A DNA stretch of 62,470 nucleotides from an uncultured Mediterraneibacter sp. (GTDB lineage: Bacteria; Bacillota; Clostridia; Lachnospirales; Lachnospiraceae). The stretch is from positions 1-62,470 of the forward strand of contig NZ_CAKRGI010000012.1 in assembly GCF_934330165.1 (NCBI RefSeq). The letters are read 5' to 3'. Every line of letters begins with the position of its first letter. Position 1 is the first letter of the stretch. Under the pieces are notes generated by a model that was not told where the DNA came from, searched no databases, and saw only the letters and a program-made list of their open reading frames with translations. The position numbers and the translations under genes are program-made. This document shows, one piece after another, positions 16,831 to 24,717 of this stretch.

Positions 16831-17700
16831 CTATTTTTTATCTTCTCCTGTCAGATCTGCCTTGGTGGATGTAATGATCAGTACCTCCTGCAGATTTTTA
16901 AAATCAACAGCCGGTGTAATATACCCGGACCGGGTCAGATTATTGGAATCAACCGTCACTTCACTGACATATCCGATCAGGATTCCCTGCAGATACTTGT
17001 CACTGATATAAGATGTAACGATCTGATCTCCAACGGAAACTGTATTATCATTATTTTCCATCTGACTGAAACGGATCTGTCCGTCACTCATCAGTGAAAG
17101 ATCTCCGCTCACCACACACCGGTCAGATGTAGACAATACCATACCACTCACATTGCTGGAGTCATCCACGATTGAACGGACTTTTGCCCAGGTTGGTCCA
17201 ACATCTGTCACAATTCCGACCAGTCCGCTTCCCGCCATAACATTCATATCTTTTGCGATTCCGTCATTGCTTCCCTTATCTATGGTAAATGTACTGAACC
17301 AGTTACCTGAATCATTTCCAATGACATGGGCTGCTGTCTTCTTATAATCTGAATAGCTCTGGTCTAACTGATATAACTCCTGCAGCCGTTCAAGCTCATA
17401 CCGTTCCTGCTGGAGATTATTGTTCTCAATCACCAGGGAATCCACCTTTTCCTGAAGCTTTTTGTTCTCAGCCCGTACTTCTTTCAGGGTCTGGAAATTA
17501 TCTTTCATATCTCCCATCCAGCTTCCGATATGGTTGATTCCTTTCTGAAGCGGAACTACCGTAACCTCCGCAATCATCTTAAAAGGTCCTTTTGTCTTTT
17601 CAGAAACTACGGATAACGTCATCATTAAAATACAAAAAACGGAAAGTCCGATCAATAAATATTTATTAAAGGCTGATGCCTGCGTCTTCTTTTTTTTCAT
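16831..17700 (-). CDS. mreC: MreC, rod-shape-determining protein
   Basis: Extracytoplasmic scaffold that activates PBP2-RodA. The 289-residue protein has an N-terminal transmembrane helix (about 12-30), a coiled coil (about 65-115, with KEVRAENKKLQEKVDSLVIE) and the two-barrel MreC domain with GSGLVGIVTDVGPTWAKVRSI and ILIGYVSEV. It follows mreB by 4 bases. Confidence 0.95.
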   Translation of the reverse strand: MKKKKTQASAFNKYLLIGLSVFCILMMTLSVVSEKTKGPFKMIAEVTVVPLQKGINHIGSWMGDMKDNFQTLKEVRAENKKLQEKVDSLVIENNNLQQERYELERLQELYQLDQSYSDYKKTAAHVIGNDSGNWFSTFTIDKGSNDGIAKDMNVMAGSGLVGIVTDVGPTWAKVRSIVDDSSNVSGMVLSTSDRCVVSGDLSLMSDGQIRFSQMENNDNTVSVGDQIVTSYISDKYLQGILIGYVSEVTVDSNNLTRSGYITPAVDFKNLQEVLIITSTKADLTGEDKK

Positions 17701-17704
17701 AATC

Positions 17705-18730
17705 TTATCTTAACCACCTATAATTCTGATCTAACATAGAATAGCTTAATTTTTTATAATACTCCTTGTCCAGTATGATCTTCTGAAGTCCTTTCACCGC
17801 ACATAATTCCGGGTCAGATACCGTAAAAACCTTCAGTCCGATCCTTTCTCCCAGATATGTAGGAAAGCCTTTCAGACCTGCAACACCACCGGTCAGATAG
17901 ATTCCCCTGCTCTCGATCGCCCTTCTGACATCCGGTGGGGTTCGGGTGAGCATGGACCGGATTGCCTCTGCACATTCTTCCAAAGGCTCCTTGACCGCCG
18001 CACGCACAAGACTGATCTGTATCTCAGTATGTGCCGGGACACCGGAAGTCAGATCCCTGCCATAGACTCTTTTTGCATCCTCTGTTCTGTCTTCAAATAC
18101 TGCAAATTCTTTTCTCAGACGTTCAGCCGTGCTTTTACCGATCAGGAACTCCCGGTTTCTCCTGACCCGTCCGGCAATTGCTGCATCCAGCGTTTCTCCA
18201 CCGGTCTTCAGCAGCCGGTTCATGACCATTCCACCGCGGGAAAGCACCGACAGCTCTGTAGTGCTGCCACCAAAGTTGGCAATAAAGATCCCGGTCTCAT
18301 TCATCACATCCAGTCCCAGTCCGACGGCATCTGCCAGTCCCCGTTCCACGATCCTGACTGACTTTGCCTTTGCCTCAGAATGCATCACAAGATCATAAAA
18401 CGCTTTCTTTTCCACTTCCGTTACATCGGTCGGTACTGCGATCACATATTCCGCACCACGGGCAAACTGATGATCTGTCTTCAGAAGACTCCCCAGTAAA
18501 TACTGCATATCATCAAATCTTGCGATCACTCCGTTCTTCATCGGAAAAAGGATCTCCATATTTTCCGGTGCTTTTTCATACATCTTATATGCTTCATTTC
18601 CGACAGAAAAAATATATTTTTTATCCTTCATGGCTATCACATTTTTTTCCCGCCAGATCCGTACTTTCTTTTTATCAAAAATCTTGATCTCATATGTTCC
18701 GAGATCCAGTCCATATATATTCCTGGCCAT
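17705..18730 (-). CDS. mreB: MreB/Mbl-family actin homologue with divergent nucleotide-binding motif
   Basis: Membrane-associated actin-like filament protein that directs side-wall synthesis. The 341-residue protein keeps the phosphate-1 motif (GLDLGT, 7-12), the conserved Glu129 region and the adenosine motif (LTGGVAGLKGFP). It departs from textbook MreB in having NFGGSTTE (from Asn152) where DIGGGTTE is usual, and in a long basic DKKKVRIWREK stretch after GT. Operon position before mreC fixes the family; it may be a secondary paralogue if a standard mreB exists elsewhere. Confidence 0.85.
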   Translation of the reverse strand: MARNIYGLDLGTYEIKIFDKKKVRIWREKNVIAMKDKKYIFSVGNEAYKMYEKAPENMEILFPMKNGVIARFDDMQYLLGSLLKTDHQFARGAEYVIAVPTDVTEVEKKAFYDLVMHSEAKAKSVRIVERGLADAVGLGLDVMNETGIFIANFGGSTTELSVLSRGGMVMNRLLKTGGETLDAAIAGRVRRNREFLIGKSTAERLRKEFAVFEDRTEDAKRVYGRDLTSGVPAHTEIQISLVRAAVKEPLEECAEAIRSMLTRTPPDVRRAIESRGIYLTGGVAGLKGFPTYLGERIGLKVFTVSDPELCAVKGLQKIILDKEYYKKLSYSMLDQNYRWLR

Positions 18731-18753
18731 TCTAAAACCAACCCCTTAATTTC

Positions 18754-19470
18754 TTAACCCGGATTTCCACCAAAGAAACCCTTTTCCCTCAGACTTATAT
18801 AACGGTTATCTCCTATGATGATATGATCCAACAGCTCAATACCGATCAGATCCCCTGCTTTTCTCACTCTCTGCGTCAGAAGAATATCTTCCTGACTCGG
18901 AGTCGGATCACCACTTGGGTGATTATGAAGCAGAATGATGGATACTGCATTCTTCTTCAGAGCTTCAAGGAAAAGTTCCCTCGGAGATACGAGCGTTGCA
19001 TTGACCGTTCCCACTGATATGTCACTGGCTCCGATCAGTCTTGCTTTTGTATTCAGCAAAAGCAGTTTCATCACTTCTTTCTGCCGATGCCGCATATCTT
19101 CCATATAGTAACGGGCGATCGTATTCGGAGAAGAAAAATCCAGTCCCTCCAGAGCTTCTGCCTTTGCCATCCTCCTTGCAAGCTCAGCAAGACAGCGGAT
19201 CTGGATTGCTTTCACTTTGCCGATCCCCCTGACCTGCCGAAGCTGTTCCACTGTCCATTGCGGAAGGTTCACAAGACCACCCCGATCTGTCTCCGGATGC
19301 AGGATCTTCTGTGCGAGCCGGAGTGAATTCTCCCCTTTTGTTCCGGTTCGCAAAAGCACTGCCAGTAACTCTGCATCTGTCAGATTCTCTGCTCCATACT
19401 GTTCGCACTTTTCATAAGGCCGCTCTTCGCGGTACATCTCTTTTATCTTAACATTTTCATTATTTTGCAT
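18754..19470 (-). CDS. radC: RadC/YsxA JAB-domain protein
   Basis: The 238-residue protein has an N-terminal helix-hairpin-helix region (about 25-100, RQVRGIGKVKAIQIRC) and a C-terminal JAB/MPN metalloprotease-like domain with LLHNHPSGDPTPSQED, the HxH...D metal signature. Its biochemical function remains unsettled; the historical DNA-repair role is not supported. In Bacillus and relatives it precedes mreB, as here. The 5' end is uncertain: the ATG at 19470 lies only about 5 bases from a TATGAT box, while a second ATG at 19437 lacks a good ribosome site. Confidence 0.93.
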   Translation of the reverse strand: MQNNENVKIKEMYREERPYEKCEQYGAENLTDAELLAVLLRTGTKGENSLRLAQKILHPETDRGGLVNLPQWTVEQLRQVRGIGKVKAIQIRCLAELARRMAKAEALEGLDFSSPNTIARYYMEDMRHRQKEVMKLLLLNTKARLIGASDISVGTVNATLVSPRELFLEALKKNAVSIILLHNHPSGDPTPSQEDILLTQRVRKAGDLIGIELLDHIIIGDNRYISLREKGFFGGNPG

Positions 19471-19474
19471 CTAT

Positions 19475-19530
19475 ATCATACCACTGCGACGATAGAATAC
19501 AACGACTAATTTTAGCACAGTTTCCAAAAA
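19475..19530 (-). promoter_or_regulatory. Promoter region of the radC-mre-min-dac operon
   Basis: Two overlapping candidates on the minus strand: TTGTAT-16-TATGAT, whose -10 (19475-19480) would place the start of transcription at or near the radC ATG, and an upstream TATACA-17-TAAAAT with a TGC extension giving a leader of about 35 bases. Confidence 0.5.
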
Positions 19531-19550
19531 GTGTATAGAGATGAATCATT

Positions 19551-19582
19551 AAAAAATGTGAATTTAAGAAACCTTAAGATTC
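19551..19582 (-). terminator. Terminator of the mutS-FAD oxidoreductase operon
   Basis: Near-complementary arms GAATCTTAAG and CTTAAATTC around a GTTT loop are followed on the minus strand by TTTTTT (19551-19556). The stem overlaps the stop codon of the preceding gene. Confidence 0.7.
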
Positions 19583-21163
19583 ATAACGACGGATGATCTC
19601 TTCCGCAACTTTGATCCCGTCCATGGCAGCCGACATGATCCCGCCTGCATACCCGGCACCTTCCCCACACGGGTAGATCCAGGATATTTTTTTAGAAATA
19701 CACTGTTCATTTCTCTCGATCCGAACCGGTGAGGAAGTTCTGCTCTCCACACCACTAAGCAATACATCCTCTCCGGCAAAGCCTCTGATCTTATGATCCA
19801 TTGCAAGGATTCCTTCTTCAAGTGACTGTGAAAGCTCCTTTGGAAAGATTTCCCGGACATTTGCCAGTGTGTACGCTCCTTTGATACAGGGACTTACTGT
19901 CCCATATTCTGTGCTGATCCGGTTCTTCCTGAAATCTTCAAATCTCTGTACCGGTACTTTGCCCTGTCCTGCTTTCCAGGCATTTTCCTCAAGTTTTCTC
20001 TGAAATGCGATTCCTGCAAGAGCATCCTCTGATCCGAAATCTTCCGGTGTCACAGTCACGATCACCGCACTGTTCGCATTTTTTCCGGCCCGGTCGCTGT
20101 AGCTCATTCCATTGACCGCAAGGCGGTGTTCTTCCGAAGACGCATTGACCACATAACCTCCCGGACACATGCAGAAGGTATATACACCCCGTCCATTCGT
20201 AAGCTTTTCTGTCAGCTTATATGCAGCTGCCGGGAGTTCTTCTCCCCGGCTTCTTCCGTACTGCGACTGATCGATCAGCTCCTGCGGATGTTCCACCCTG
20301 ACTCCCACTGCGAAAGATTTGGCACGCATTGGAAGCCGATGCCGGTTCAGCATCTCAAAAGTATCTCTCGCACTGTGTCCGATTGCAAAAACTGCAACCC
20401 CCGCCGGAATTTCTTCTGCTCCATTAACCTGAAGGCAATGCTGCTCCACAAGAAGATCTGTCACCTGAGAATGAAAAGAGAATTCTCCTCCCAGGCGTAT
20501 AATTTCTTCACGCATTTTCCTGACAACTTCAATCAGGATATCGGTTCCGATATGTGGTTTCTGCACATATAAAATATCCTCTGCCGCCCCGAATTTTACA
20601 AATGTCTCCAGGACAAACCGGTTTCTTCCGTTCTTATCTTTTACGAGTGTGTTCAGCTTTCCGTCCGAAAAAGTTCCTGCTCCGCCTTCACCGAACTGTA
20701 CGTTGGAATCCGGATTTAAAACCCCGGTTTCCCAGAAATGATCCACATCTGCCTTCCGCTCCTCCACGTCTGCCCCACGTTCCAGTACCAACGGGCGATA
20801 CCCCTCTTTTGCCAGTACATAGGCACAGAACATACCTGCCGGCCCACTTCCGACGATTACCGGTCTTCCGTTTAATTTCTCCGTTCCGTGTGGTGGAATC
20901 TGGTATGGATGTTCCTCTGTATGTGAAAAATTATTTCCCTTTTTATGCTTTAACAGCATCGCTTCATTTTTCAGTTTTACATCTATTGTATAAACATAAA
21001 AAAGCTCTGGTTTCTTTCTCGCATCCAGTGACTGTCTGCGGATCTGATAAGAGATCAGTTCCTCCGGGCGGATGTGAAGCTGTCTGACCAGCTTTTTTTC
21101 AAGCTGCTCCTTTGTATGTGGAATCGATAATTTTAACTGACTGACTCTTATCATATGATTCAT
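19574..21163 (-). CDS. FAD-dependent oxidoreductase of the YP/COG2509 type
   Basis: A 529-residue flavoprotein. An N-terminal basic region (about 1-95) precedes the dinucleotide-binding motif VIVGSGPAGMFCAYVLA and ERGADVEERKADV. The long middle part contains FGEGGAGTFSDGKL, typical of this uncharacterised family, and the C-terminal motif YPCGEGAGYAGGIMSAAMDG closes the FAD site. The substrate is unknown. It is the last gene of its operon. Confidence 0.88.
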   Translation of the reverse strand: MNHMIRVSQLKLSIPHTKEQLEKKLVRQLHIRPEELISYQIRRQSLDARKKPELFYVYTIDVKLKNEAMLLKHKKGNNFSHTEEHPYQIPPHGTEKLNGRPVIVGSGPAGMFCAYVLAKEGYRPLVLERGADVEERKADVDHFWETGVLNPDSNVQFGEGGAGTFSDGKLNTLVKDKNGRNRFVLETFVKFGAAEDILYVQKPHIGTDILIEVVRKMREEIIRLGGEFSFHSQVTDLLVEQHCLQVNGAEEIPAGVAVFAIGHSARDTFEMLNRHRLPMRAKSFAVGVRVEHPQELIDQSQYGRSRGEELPAAAYKLTEKLTNGRGVYTFCMCPGGYVVNASSEEHRLAVNGMSYSDRAGKNANSAVIVTVTPEDFGSEDALAGIAFQRKLEENAWKAGQGKVPVQRFEDFRKNRISTEYGTVSPCIKGAYTLANVREIFPKELSQSLEEGILAMDHKIRGFAGEDVLLSGVESRTSSPVRIERNEQCISKKISWIYPCGEGAGYAGGIMSAAMDGIKVAEEIIRRYES

Positions 21164-21179
21164 TTCTCCAATCTCATCT

Positions 21180-22412
21180 TCATTCTTTCATTGCTGCCGA
21201 TTTTCCTGCCAGCACACCACTGGCAACTGCAAAGGAAATATTATATCCTCCGCAGATTCCATCAACATCTACGATCTCTCCCGCAAAATACAACCCCGGA
21301 ACAAGCCTGGACTCCATTGTATCTGCACAGATCTGCTGCGTATCAATACCTCCACAACAGATCTGTGCCTGTTCAAAAGAGTTGGTGCCCGTGACCTGTA
21401 CTTTAAATTCCTTGATCAGCCAGGTCAGGTTCCGGAGTTCTTCTTCCGTCAGAGTTCCCACTCTTTTTTCTTTCGGAATCCTGGCAAATTTCAGCCACAG
21501 ACCGGAAAGCTTTTTATGAAATAATCCGGTCAGAAAATGCTCCGCGGTTTTTTCTGGTCTGTCTCCGGCTCTTTTTCTTAAAAAATCCAGCATTTCCTTC
21601 GTAGAAAATTCCGGCATAAAATCGATCATCGCCTCTACTTTTTTCCCTTCATACAATCCTCTCGAAGCATATCTGCTGACCTGGAATACCGGGATTCCTG
21701 AAAGTCCGTACGCAGCAAGCTGCAATTCTCCGGTATCAGAAGCTGCCTCTATTCCATCTATATAAAGAGTGATCTTCCCATTCACTCTTACCCCTGCAAT
21801 ATTTTTAAAAAACTTTCCACTGCACTGAAGCTGCACCAGTGCAGGGAGAACCGGGATCAGTCTATGCCCCATTTTTTTTGCAATATCATACCCCGACCCA
21901 TCCGATCCTGTCACCGGAGCCGCCTTGGAACCGGCACATAAGATCACCCGGTCTGCCTGGAAATTTTTCCCCTCTGCACAGATCTTAAATCCATTCTTTT
22001 CTATGCGGATCTCCCTGCAGCGGACACCGGTATGCACCTCCACACCGGTTCTTTCCAGTTCTTCCTGCAAAGTCTCTGCCACAGAAGAAGCCTGATCTGA
22101 ATTGGGATAAATATAACCGTTTCTGTCCTTTGGATAAATTCCCATCTCCTGAAAAAAATCCAGAATCTTTTCTGCCGGAAACTTCTGCATAACCTTCCAC
22201 GGAAATTCCGGATCATCTGAACGGTAGCACTGCGGTGTCTGCACCCGGTTCGTATAGTTGCATCTTCCGTTCCCGGTCACCAGTATCTTTTTTCCAGTCA
22301 TCTCTTTCTGTTCCAGCAGCAGCACATCAGCTCCCTGATCTGCCGCAGTAACCGCAGCAGTCATTCCCGAAACTCCGCCACCGATCACTGCGATCCGATT
22401 TTTCTTTTTCAT
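21180..22412 (-). CDS. BaiN/HI0933-family NAD(P)/FAD-dependent oxidoreductase
   Basis: A 410-residue flavoprotein with an N-terminal Rossmann motif IAVIGGGVSGMTAAV, the family signature GNGRCNYTN and the C-terminal FAGEIVDVDGICGGYNI segment that closes the FAD site. BaiN-type enzymes of gut Clostridia have been linked to bile-acid ring reduction, but most members are uncharacterised and this one lies among repair genes, so no bile-acid role is claimed. The start at 22412 has AGGGAG 5 bases upstream; a GTG at 22427 is the alternative and would overlap the upstream gene by 4 bp. Confidence 0.85.
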   Translation of the reverse strand: MKKKNRIAVIGGGVSGMTAAVTAADQGADVLLLEQKEMTGKKILVTGNGRCNYTNRVQTPQCYRSDDPEFPWKVMQKFPAEKILDFFQEMGIYPKDRNGYIYPNSDQASSVAETLQEELERTGVEVHTGVRCREIRIEKNGFKICAEGKNFQADRVILCAGSKAAPVTGSDGSGYDIAKKMGHRLIPVLPALVQLQCSGKFFKNIAGVRVNGKITLYIDGIEAASDTGELQLAAYGLSGIPVFQVSRYASRGLYEGKKVEAMIDFMPEFSTKEMLDFLRKRAGDRPEKTAEHFLTGLFHKKLSGLWLKFARIPKEKRVGTLTEEELRNLTWLIKEFKVQVTGTNSFEQAQICCGGIDTQQICADTMESRLVPGLYFAGEIVDVDGICGGYNISFAVASGVLAGKSAAMKE

Positions 22413-22423
22413 TCTGCTCCCTC

Positions 22424-23731
22424 TCACGCCTGTTCAATCTGTTCCCGGCTGACTACCCCTGCATCCAGCAGGCTCTGCAGTGATTTCAGAATGCCAAGTT
22501 TCGCATGATACCAGGTCAGTCCTCCCTGGAAATATACTGCATACGGAGGCTTGACCGGACCATCCGCACTTAACTCAATAGAAGATCCCTGCACAAAAGC
22601 TCCTGCTGCCATGATCACATCACTGTCATACCCAGGCATTGCCCACGGTTCCGGACTTACATAGCTGTCCACCGGAGCTGCTGCCTGGATTCCTTTACAG
22701 AAAGCGATCACACCTTCCGCAGAGCCGAGGGTCACTGCCTGAATGATATCATGACGGGATTCTTTTCCATCCGGTACTACCATATATCCCAGTCTTTCAT
22801 AAATATTGGCTGCAAAGACTGCCCCTTTCAGTGCACCGCATACCACCGTCGGTGCAAGGAAAAAGCCCTGATAAAATGACTGCATGACTCCAAGAGATGC
22901 CCCCACTTCTTTTCCCAGTCCCGGAGAAGTCAGCCGGTAAGCACAGTTCTCGATCAGATCTTCCCGTCCAGCAATATAGCCGCCGATCGGTGCAAGACCA
23001 CCTCCCGGATTTTTGATCAGAGAACCGACGATCATATCTGCCCCTACATCACTTGGTTCGATCCGCTCCACAAATTCTCCATAGCAGTTATCTACCATAC
23101 AGATCACATCCGGTCTTCTCTCTTTGATAAAAGCGATCAGTTCTCCGATCTTTTCTACGGAATAGCTCGGTCTTGTCTGATATCCTTTGGATCGCTGGAT
23201 CGTCACCAGCTTTGTCTTTTCATTCAGGGCAGCCTCAATAGCCGGATAATCGAAATATCCGTCTTCTAAAAGTTCCACCTGCCGGTAAGTGATCCCATAC
23301 TCCGCAAGAGATCCTCTGGAAGGACGGATACCGATCACTTCTTCCAGTGTATCGTACGGTTTTCCGACCGGAGAGAGCAGTTCGTCACCCGGACGCAGAT
23401 TGGCAGCCAGTGCCAGTGCCAGTGCATGCGTTCCACAAGTGATCTGCGGGCGTACCAGGGCTGCCTCTGTATGAAATACCGACGCATAAACCGACTCCAG
23501 TGTATCCCTTCCAAGATCATTATACCCATAACCGCTCACATAATTAAAGCAGCCTTCACTGACCCTATTCTCCTGCATCGCCCGGATCACTTTCAGCTGG
23601 TTATATTCTGCATTTTTGTCAAATTCTTCAAACCGTTCTTTCAGCCGGCTCTCTGTCCTCTGCCCGTACTCCCATACTTCTCTGGAAATTCCAAGTCCTT
23701 CATAGATTTTTTCTGTATCCGTTATTCCCAT
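22424..23731 (-). CDS. PLP-dependent methionine gamma-lyase-like protein (aluminium-resistance family, YnbB-like)
   Basis: A 435-residue fold-type I PLP enzyme with the probable PLP-binding lysine in VTIQRSKGYQ and the cofactor-binding stretch ICMVDNCYGEF. This is the COG4100 family, annotated as cystathionine beta-lyase-like or aluminium resistance, with no firm reaction. Its place next to miaA matches Bacillus ynbB, which sits near hfq, miaA and hflX. It starts 17 bases after miaA. Confidence 0.85.
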   Translation of the reverse strand: MGITDTEKIYEGLGISREVWEYGQRTESRLKERFEEFDKNAEYNQLKVIRAMQENRVSEGCFNYVSGYGYNDLGRDTLESVYASVFHTEAALVRPQITCGTHALALALAANLRPGDELLSPVGKPYDTLEEVIGIRPSRGSLAEYGITYRQVELLEDGYFDYPAIEAALNEKTKLVTIQRSKGYQTRPSYSVEKIGELIAFIKERRPDVICMVDNCYGEFVERIEPSDVGADMIVGSLIKNPGGGLAPIGGYIAGREDLIENCAYRLTSPGLGKEVGASLGVMQSFYQGFFLAPTVVCGALKGAVFAANIYERLGYMVVPDGKESRHDIIQAVTLGSAEGVIAFCKGIQAAAPVDSYVSPEPWAMPGYDSDVIMAAGAFVQGSSIELSADGPVKPPYAVYFQGGLTWYHAKLGILKSLQSLLDAGVVSREQIEQA

Positions 23732-23747
23732 TTTCTTTCCTCTTCTT

Positions 23748-24707
23748 TTACCTGATTATCTCTTTTTTTCTGAGCCGATCCAGCATAAATGCGATCAGCT
23801 TATCTTCATCTCTTCCAACAACACTTTTATCTACCCAGATCACATCCCGTTCTCTTCTGAACCACGTCAGCTGACGTTTTGCAAAATGCCTTGTATCACG
23901 CTGGATGATCCTGACCGCCTCCTCGAGCGGATATTCCCCTTCAAAATATCCGAACAGCTCTTTATATCCAAGCCCCTGCATGGATACGTCTGCCCGTTTC
24001 AGCCCGCGTTTTCGCAGTGCCTCCACTTCTTCAAGCAATCCCTGCTCCATCATCTTTTCCACACGGCGGTCGATCCGTTCATATAACCGTTCCCTCTCAT
24101 CTGTCAGAACAAAATATGCTGACCGGTATGCTGCTTCTTTCTCCCGTTCTTTCTCATTATGCTCGGAAATCTTTATTCCCGTCTGATGATAAAATTCCAA
24201 TGCACGGATGACCCGCTTCACATTATGACAATGGATCTGTCTGGCTGATTCCGGATCTGTCTCCTGGAGCAGCTCATGGAGATATTCTTCTCCTTTCATC
24301 TCCGCAAGCTGCTCCAGTTCTTTCCGGTATGTGTGATCTGTCTCATTTTCTGTAAAATCAATATCATACAGAAGTGCCTGGATATAAAAACCTGTCCCGC
24401 CTACAACAATCGGGATATGACCACGTTCATAAATCCCCTTCATTGCCTCCTTTGCCAGTTCCTGAAAACGTACTACGTTAAACTCCTCTTCCGGTTCCAG
24501 TACATCGACCAGGTGATGGGGAACTCCTTCCATCTCTTCCGGTGTGATCTTGGCTGAACCTATGTCCATTTCTTTGTATACCTGCATGGAATCTGCTGAA
24601 ATAATCTCTCCGCCTACAGCTTTTGCAAGTCCGATGGAGGCAGCAGTTTTTCCGACTGCCGTCGGACCGGTCAGAATGATCAGCGGTTTCTTTTCTTCTT
24701 TTTCCAC
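23748..24707 (-). CDS. miaA: MiaA, tRNA dimethylallyltransferase
   Basis: Adds the dimethylallyl group to A37 of tRNAs that read UNN codons. The protein has the P-loop GPTAVGKTA, the SADSMQVYKEMDIGSAK block with the catalytic aspartate, and the C-terminal FAKRQLTWFRR tRNA-binding motif. I place the start at the GTG at 24707 because AAGGAG lies six bases before it, giving 319 residues; an ATG at 24752 would extend into mutL by 35 bp without a clear ribosome site. Confidence 0.93.
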   Translation of the reverse strand: MEKEEKKPLIILTGPTAVGKTAASIGLAKAVGGEIISADSMQVYKEMDIGSAKITPEEMEGVPHHLVDVLEPEEEFNVVRFQELAKEAMKGIYERGHIPIVVGGTGFYIQALLYDIDFTENETDHTYRKELEQLAEMKGEEYLHELLQETDPESARQIHCHNVKRVIRALEFYHQTGIKISEHNEKEREKEAAYRSAYFVLTDERERLYERIDRRVEKMMEQGLLEEVEALRKRGLKRADVSMQGLGYKELFGYFEGEYPLEEAVRIIQRDTRHFAKRQLTWFRRERDVIWVDKSVVGRDEDKLIAFMLDRLRKKEIIR

Positions 24708-24717
24708 TCTGTTCTCC

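Noticed and set aside
21180..22412. Bile-acid 7-dehydroxylation gene baiN
   Set aside because: The family name is shared by many unrelated flavoproteins and no other bai genes are present; context is mismatch repair and tRNA modification.
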